Positions 60,139-64,000 of a stretch of 64,000 bases of DNA are shown here, one piece after another. A program made the translations under genes and the position numbers. The notes under the pieces were generated by a model. The model did no database searches. It had not been told where the DNA came from and worked only from the letters and a program-made list of their open reading frames with translations. This stretch comes from Candidatus Rifleibacteriota bacterium. GTDB taxonomy: Bacteria > Muiribacteriota > Ozemobacteria > Ozemobacterales > Ozemobacteraceae. Location: NCBI GenBank assembly GCA_012517355.1, contig JAAYVD010000114.1:62001-126000 (forward strand), given 5' to 3'. Each line of letters opens with the position of its first letter. Position 1 is the stretch's first letter.

Positions 60139-60686
60139 TTCGGTTCCCCCTGTTTCCAGGCAAGGAGCGTCTCCCTGCCTCGCTTCAACCGGGACCGGAC
60201 GGTGTTGATGTTGATTTCGAGGACCTCGGCGATCTCCTGGTAGGAAAGGCCCTCGATGGTGCGCAGCACGATGCAGACACGCTGTTCCTGGGGCAGCAGG
60301 TCGAGCAGGGCGTTGGCCTCCTCCTCGGCCTGCAGGCGGGCGGCCGGGTCGGGGCCGGCCTCGCGCAGGATGGCGGTCTTCTCGTAGACCAGGCGGCGGG
60401 CGTCCTCCCGCAGGTGGCTGCGGCGGGCGTTGATCGCGGTGTTGACGGCGATGCGGTAGAGCCAGGTCTTCAGGCTGGACTGGAACCCGAACTGCGAGAA
60501 CTTGCGGAACAGGTTGACGAACACCTCCTGGGTGATCTCCTCGGCGTCGTGCCAGACGCGGGAGATGCGGAGCGCCACGCTGAACACCAGGGCGGCGAAG
60601 GCGTGGTAGATGGCGGCGAAGGCGCGGTGGTCGCCCCGCCTGGCCCGCTCGATGGTCGGTTCGTCGATCTTGTTCATCCCACCCAT
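60135..60686 (-). CDS. ECF sigma factor (third pair)
   Basis: A 183-residue ECF sigma. Region 2 reads AFAAIYHAFAALVFSVALRISRVWHDAEEITQEVFVNLFRKFSQFGFQSSLKTWLYRIAVNTA. Region 4 reads LDLLPQEQRVCIVLRTIEGLSYQEIAEVLEININTVRSRLKRGRETLLAWK. Both are canonical. The start could be ATG 60684-60686 or the internal ATG 60675-60677 (MNKIDEPT); a predicted promoter whose -10 element is at 60690 would give a nearly leaderless message, favouring the internal one. The stop overlaps the anti-sigma start. Confidence 0.93.
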   Translation of the reverse strand: MGGMNKIDEPTIERARRGDHRAFAAIYHAFAALVFSVALRISRVWHDAEEITQEVFVNLFRKFSQFGFQSSLKTWLYRIAVNTAINARRSHLREDARRLVYEKTAILREAGPDPAARLQAEEEANALLDLLPQEQRVCIVLRTIEGLSYQEIAEVLEININTVRSRLKRGRETLLAWKQGEPK

Positions 60687-60689
60687 TTG

Positions 60690-60716
60690 GACACCGCCCC
60701 GCCCGGAAAAAGTTGC
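60690..60716 (-). promoter_or_regulatory. candidate ECF promoter P1 at the sigma start (autoregulation)
   Basis: On the minus strand GCAACTTTTTCCGGG (60702-60716) and TGTCCAA (60687-60693) with AAC-N19-GTC spacing. It shares 13 consecutive bases with P2 and the identical spacing. It lies immediately before the sigma ATG, so transcription would start at or inside the annotated start codon. Confidence 0.6.
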
Positions 60717-61015
60717 ACGCGGGCGCAGAACCGTACGCTCGTATCCTGGAGATGATACCGTCGGCGGGGTCCGACTGCCAGTGCCTGGTCGGAAACCGCT
60801 TCCCTTCGGACTGCCAGACCGGGGGTCCACCCCACCGCCACGCGGGAAGGTCGAAGGTCCTTCCTCCCAGGGAGGGGGTTCGCTGGCCATGGCTCTTCCT
60901 GCCCTGACCAGGCCTTTGGAAAAACGGCTTCTCCGGGCGCCCGGACCCGTGGATTCCCAGGCGGCCGCAGCCCTGTGGTAAGGTGGGGGAAACCACCGAA
61001 TCTGGAGGGACACCC
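60717..61015. other. divergent spacer between the third ECF operon and nadC
   Basis: GC-rich, no gene supported. A TGGTAAGGT extended -10-like element at 60975-60983 upstream of nadC lacks a good -35. The nadC ribosome site CTGGAGGGA is at 61002-61010. Confidence 0.4.
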
Positions 61016-61879
61016 ATGCGCGAAACCATCCGAGCCTCGTTGCGGGAAGACCTGGGCCCCGCCTGGCAGGACCTTTCCACCGAAGCCCTCGGCGCGGCCC
61101 GCGAACGGCCGGCCGTCGGCGAAGTGCGGGTCAAGGCGCCGGGGGTCCTGTGCGGCCTGGATCTCGTGCCCGAGGTGGTCGGCGTGGTCGAGGCCGCCTA
61201 CCCGGGCTCCTTCCGGGCCGCCCACCCCACCACGTGGGAGCGGCTGGCCCGGGACGGCGACGCGGTCGCCCCCGGCACCGTGGTGGCCCGCCTGCAGGGA
61301 CCGGTCTGCACCCTCCTGACCGCCGAGCGGACCCTGCTCAACCTCCTGCAGCGCTTGTCAGGAGTGGCCACCCTGACCCGCCGGTTCGTCGAGGCGGTGG
61401 CCGGCACCCGCGCCCGCATCCTCGACACGCGCAAGACCACGCCCGGGCTGCGGGCCCTCGAGAAGGCGGCGGTGCGCACCGGCGGCGGGGTCAACCACCG
61501 GTTCGGGCTCTACGACATGATCATGCTGAAGGACAACCACCTGACCGCCATGGGCGGCGACATCGCCGCGGCCGTCGCCGAAGCCCGCCGCCGCAGCGGC
61601 CCGGCCGTGCGGATCGAGGTGGAGACCTCCTCGCTGGCGCAGGTCCAGGCGGCCGTCGGGGCCGGGGCCGACCTGGTCATGCTCGACAACCTTCCCCCCG
61701 AGACGATGAAACAGTGCGTCGACTGGGTGGCCGGCCGGGTTCCCCTCGAAGCCTCGGGGGGCATCACGCTCGAGACGGTGCGGCGGGTCGCCGAGACCGG
61801 CGTCGACTACATCTCGGTCGGGGCCCTGACCCATTCCGCCCCGGCCCTCGACATCTCGATGAAGATCCGCCTGGCCTGA
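61016..61879 (+). CDS. nadC: nicotinate-nucleotide pyrophosphorylase (quinolinate phosphoribosyltransferase)
   Basis: A 287-residue enzyme of de novo NAD synthesis converting quinolinate and PRPP to nicotinate mononucleotide. The N-terminal half includes GVLCGLDLVPEVV and RTLLNLLQRLSGVATLTRRFV. The active-site block ARILDTRKTTPGLRALEKAAVRTGGGVNHRFGLYDMIMLKDNHL is followed by IEVETSSLAQVQAAVGAGADLVMLDNLPP and LEASGGITLETVRRVAETGVDYISVGALTHSAPALDISMKI. All catalytic Arg/Lys/His residues of the family appear in place. nadA and nadB are not in the window. It stands alone, divergent from the ECF operon and convergent with a beta-barrel gene. Confidence 0.97.
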   Translation: MRETIRASLREDLGPAWQDLSTEALGAARERPAVGEVRVKAPGVLCGLDLVPEVVGVVEAAYPGSFRAAHPTTWERLARDGDAVAPGTVVARLQGPVCTLLTAERTLLNLLQRLSGVATLTRRFVEAVAGTRARILDTRKTTPGLRALEKAAVRTGGGVNHRFGLYDMIMLKDNHLTAMGGDIAAAVAEARRRSGPAVRIEVETSSLAQVQAAVGAGADLVMLDNLPPETMKQCVDWVAGRVPLEASGGITLETVRRVAETGVDYISVGALTHSAPALDISMKIRLA

Positions 61880-61899
61880 GGGCGGGAAGGGAAGGCGGC

Positions 61900-62739
61900 T
61901 CAGAACCGGCCGGTGAGGCCGAAGGTGGGGCCGCGGTAGCCCACGGTGAGGTCGTCGCCGCCGGACTCGCCGTTGATGTGGAAGGTGCGGAACCCGACCA
62001 CCGCGAACCACTCGCTGTCGGTGCTGCCGGGGTTCAGCTGCAGGGCGGCGTTCAGGTCGAAATCGTACGACTTCACGCTTCCCCCCCCGACGTTGGCGGC
62101 GAGGAACTTGAAATGGCCCATGACCCAGAAGTTCTTGGAGATCTGGTTGCCGCCGCCGATCCCAAGGTAGGGAATGGGAAATTTCTCATTCCAGGAGCCC
62201 GAGTTGTAGGCGGCGGTCACCGGGTCGTAGCCGGCCACGTCCAGGCTGGAGTCGTTCACCTTGATCCCGATCAGGCCGTCGAAATAGCCGCCCAGGCGGT
62301 TCCGGCCACGGTCGGTGGGGGTGTCCCACCGGGTGAAGTTGTGGGACCAGGCGAGGTCGAACCAGCTGTTCTGCACCTTCATCGCCGCCCCGACCCGGTA
62401 GGTGCGGTTGTCGAAGGTGACCTGCTTGCGGATGCGGCCGCTGTGGTCGAAGCTGTTGTAGCTCAGCATCAGGTTGTTGTCCCGGGAGATGCCGTGGGAG
62501 ACAGCCAGCCCGAGACGGTTGCGGGAACCGAAGGAGGCCTCCGAGTCGAGGTCGAGGACCAGGCCCTTGACGTCGGCATCCCCGAGCAGATCGGTGGTCC
62601 AGTTGTAGACATGGACGGTGGTGGCCCGCCCCAGGGCCCCCTTCGCGCCCGGCGTGAACACGAAATCCCGCTCGTAGGCCAGGGCCGCTCCCGATCCGAC
62701 CAGCACCAGCAACACCGTCAACATCGCCACGAACCGCAT
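61900..62739 (-). CDS. outer-membrane beta-barrel protein
   Basis: A 279-residue exported protein. The signal peptide spans about 1-21 (AMLTVLLVLVGSGAALA). The remainder is made of alternating short amphipathic strands with aromatic girdle residues (NNLMLSYNSFDHS, SWFDLAWSHNFTRWD, FWVMGHFKFLAANV, EWFAVVGFRTFHI) and ends in a C-terminal Phe (YRGPTFGLTGRF), the outer-membrane insertion signal. No specific porin family is recognised. A perfect TATAAT promoter lies upstream. Confidence 0.8.
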   Translation of the reverse strand: MRFVAMLTVLLVLVGSGAALAYERDFVFTPGAKGALGRATTVHVYNWTTDLLGDADVKGLVLDLDSEASFGSRNRLGLAVSHGISRDNNLMLSYNSFDHSGRIRKQVTFDNRTYRVGAAMKVQNSWFDLAWSHNFTRWDTPTDRGRNRLGGYFDGLIGIKVNDSSLDVAGYDPVTAAYNSGSWNEKFPIPYLGIGGGNQISKNFWVMGHFKFLAANVGGGSVKSYDFDLNAALQLNPGSTDSEWFAVVGFRTFHINGESGGDDLTVGYRGPTFGLTGRF

Positions 62740-62783
62740 GGGAACCTCCCGAAAAGGTTGAATGGAAAAGCTTTGCCGGGGCG

Positions 62784-62812
62784 ATTATAGCCCACCCCGG
62801 GTCTGGGGAAAA
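62784..62812 (-). promoter_or_regulatory. promoter of the beta-barrel gene
   Basis: On the minus strand an exact TATAAT (62784-62789) with a weak TTTTCC (62807-62812) at 17 bases. The ribosome site GGGAGG precedes the ATG at 62739. Confidence 0.65.
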
Positions 62813-63219
62813 GGGGCCCCGGCCCTGCAGCGTTCGCCGTGAAGAGAACGGGAGGAAACCGGAACCGCCAACGGGCTTGCCCATTCCGTTCAAATGCCCT
62901 TGCCATCGATCCCGCCTGGAACCGTTGTCGGGATCGCCGCCAGCGCCGAAGACCCGCCGCCCATCCCGGAACCGGAACCGAAGACCCGCCGTCTTCCCGG
63001 CAGCGTGGTATCATGGGGCCTGGCCGATCGACCCGACCCGCGCCAATCCGGTCTGACGAGGCAACGACGATGATCCGCCCGGTGCAACCAGAAGACCTCT
63101 CCGCCTGGATCGAACTGACGAAAGAGGTCGAACCCCTGTTCGGCCGCATGATCGGCTGATGGCCCATTCGGCAAAGGCCCAGCAGGCCTCGCCGATCGTG
63201 CCTCCAGCCAACAGGAATC
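62813..63219. other. intergenic region upstream of the secreted-protein operon
   Basis: Contains an extended -10-like TGGTATCAT at 63006-63014 and a short GNAT-like remnant at 63070-63159. The remaining frames show no recognisable domain. Confidence 0.4.
63070..63159 (+). pseudogene. remnant of a GNAT acetyltransferase N-terminus
   Basis: A 29-codon frame beginning with ATG and reading MIRPVQPEDLSAWIELTKEV looks exactly like the first strand and helix of a GNAT acetyltransferase. It then stops at TGA after EPLFGRMIG. No continuation with the acetyl-CoA binding motif is found downstream, where an unrelated gene begins 60 bases later. It is best read as a truncated relic; a real short peptide is less likely. 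Confidence 0.4.
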
Positions 63220-63900
63220 ATGGTGTTCCAAACGCTTCGACGAAACGGAAAGCGCCTCGCACAACTCGCGTTGCTCACCCTGTGGGGTCTGGGCTATGCC
63301 TGGCATCTCTACGCCATGGCCGGTTTCCGGTTCGTCGGCGAGAAGATCACGATCCGCCTTCTCGCCATGGATCGGATCGGGTTCACGGGCATCTACGAAT
63401 ACGAGAACAGCGCGTTGGTCCCTGTCCGCCGGACGCTGCGATACCCGCTGGTGATCGCCCCGGATCACCCTTTTCCTGAGCGGATCATGGTCACCGAGCA
63501 AGGGATGGGGCCGGTTCCTTTCGCGACCGATGGCGCGGAAAACCTTTTTTTCGAAATCGAGCTCGCCCCGGGGGAACGGAAATGCCTGACCGTCACCTTC
63601 CAACAACCGGCTCCCGGACATTGGTTCCGCTATATCCTGACGACGACGCGCAGCTGGCCGCACCCGCTCGACCAGGCCGAATTCCGGTTGGAGCGGGCCG
63701 ACGTGCCGGTGGTCTGGACCGAAAACTCCCTCGAACGGATCCCTGGCGGCCACGAGGCCCATGATGCACCGGTCGTGGTCCACGCCCAGAGAACGGTTCC
63801 GGGATCGGTTGGGCTGGCGTCGGGCACGGCCACCTCGGTCTGGCGATTCGGTTCCTTCTGGCCTGACCGCGACCTGACGTTGACATGGAAGGAGCAATGA
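63220..63900 (+). CDS. hypothetical membrane-anchored protein
   Basis: A 226-residue protein that I do not recognise. A basic N-terminus and one hydrophobic helix (about 15-34, LALLTLWGLGYAWHLYAMAG) would anchor it, or act as a non-cleaved signal. The rest is beta-strand-rich with periodic aromatic residues (GFTGIYEYENSALVPVRRTLRYPLVIAP, ENLFFEIELAPGERKCLTVTF), compatible with an extracytoplasmic Ig-like or jelly-roll fold. An AGGA-type ribosome site precedes the ATG. Three bases separate it from the next gene, so they form an operon. Confidence 0.6.
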   Translation: MVFQTLRRNGKRLAQLALLTLWGLGYAWHLYAMAGFRFVGEKITIRLLAMDRIGFTGIYEYENSALVPVRRTLRYPLVIAPDHPFPERIMVTEQGMGPVPFATDGAENLFFEIELAPGERKCLTVTFQQPAPGHWFRYILTTTRSWPHPLDQAEFRLERADVPVVWTENSLERIPGGHEAHDAPVVVHAQRTVPGSVGLASGTATSVWRFGSFWPDRDLTLTWKEQ

Positions 63901-63903
63901 GAA

Positions 63904-64000
63904 ATGAGCCGGATGACGGGAAAAGAACGGTGCCACTTGGTCGTCATGCTCCTGCTGATGGCCGTGGCAACCCCGGTCTCGGCCAACACCCCGCACGAAA
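63904..64000 (+). CDS. secreted protein, N-terminal fragment (runs off the window)
   Basis: Only about 32 codons are visible: MSRMTGKERCHLVVMLLLMAVATPVSANTPHE. It is a typical signal peptide with a cleavage site after VSA. An AAGGAG site precedes the ATG. The mature protein is outside the window, so no function can be given. Confidence 0.7.
   Translation, partial: MSRMTGKERCHLVVMLLLMAVATPVSANTPHE

Overview
The window is about 64 kb of GC-rich (roughly 65-70% by eye) bacterial chromosome with dense, mostly operonic gene packing and many 4-base stop/start overlaps. Outer-membrane genes (a TolC family protein, a beta-barrel protein, a MacAB-type exporter, an AsmA/TamB-like protein) indicate a diderm cell. 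A V/A-type ATPase with the DUF2764 accessory gene, an SLH/Ig-like envelope protein, several pseudopilins, three ECF sigma/anti-sigma pairs and a sigma-54 regulator point to a deep-branching diderm phylum. Candidatus Riflebacteria/Ozemobacteria is my best guess, made at low confidence and without any database search. No phage, transposase or CRISPR array was seen; the region reads as core chromosome with a more accessory right half.

Layout. 1-2164 (minus): V-ATPase subunit E, DUF2764 and the start of subunit A. 2599-6418 (plus): secreted Ig/SLH protein followed by a FapA-like (DUF342) protein. 6406-9695 (minus): ptsN, RsbW-like kinase, ndk and an AsmA/TamB-like protein, with a sigma-54-type promoter in front of ptsN. 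9928-29000 (minus): a 19-kb unidirectional run that joins two classical conserved clusters, ffh-rpsP-khpA-rimM-trmD-rplS-lepB-rbgA and phoH-pgpH-ybeY-CNNM-CNNM-DUF502-DUF3048-era, and ends in a HEAT/cyclase-like protein and an NtrC-type regulator. It starts from a near-consensus sigma-70 promoter that is divergent from a gene for an extremely acidic protein (29265-29681).

29909-40101: a HTH-like regulator of unknown target, two tandem GalT-like nucleotidyltransferases with different active-site triads, an SH3b protein, and an operon of three pilin-like genes translationally coupled to an ECF sigma and its zinc-finger anti-sigma. This operon converges on a second ECF/anti-sigma pair. 40541-47223: tRNA-Ala(GGC), a Uma2 nuclease-like protein, a YiiX-like papain-fold protein, a TerB-like membrane protein, a GT-C glycosyltransferase and a pseudopilin-like protein.

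47356-57691: a membrane-anchored papain-like protein, a strand-asymmetric C-rich spacer, and a MacA/MacB-ATPase/MacB-permease operon convergent with tolC-DUF1576, probably one tripartite export system. 58089-60686 (minus): a third ECF operon made of sigma, anti-sigma, a Spy/CnrX-like LTxxQ protein and an EF-hand protein. It carries two near-identical candidate ECF promoters, one over the sigma start and one before the periplasmic genes. 61016-64000: nadC, an outer-membrane beta-barrel, a GNAT remnant and the start of a further secreted-protein operon.

Several intergenic regions hold structured repeats: nine 11-bp tandem units, a chain of four hairpins, and two clusters of the TTCATCCGCG-type repeat.
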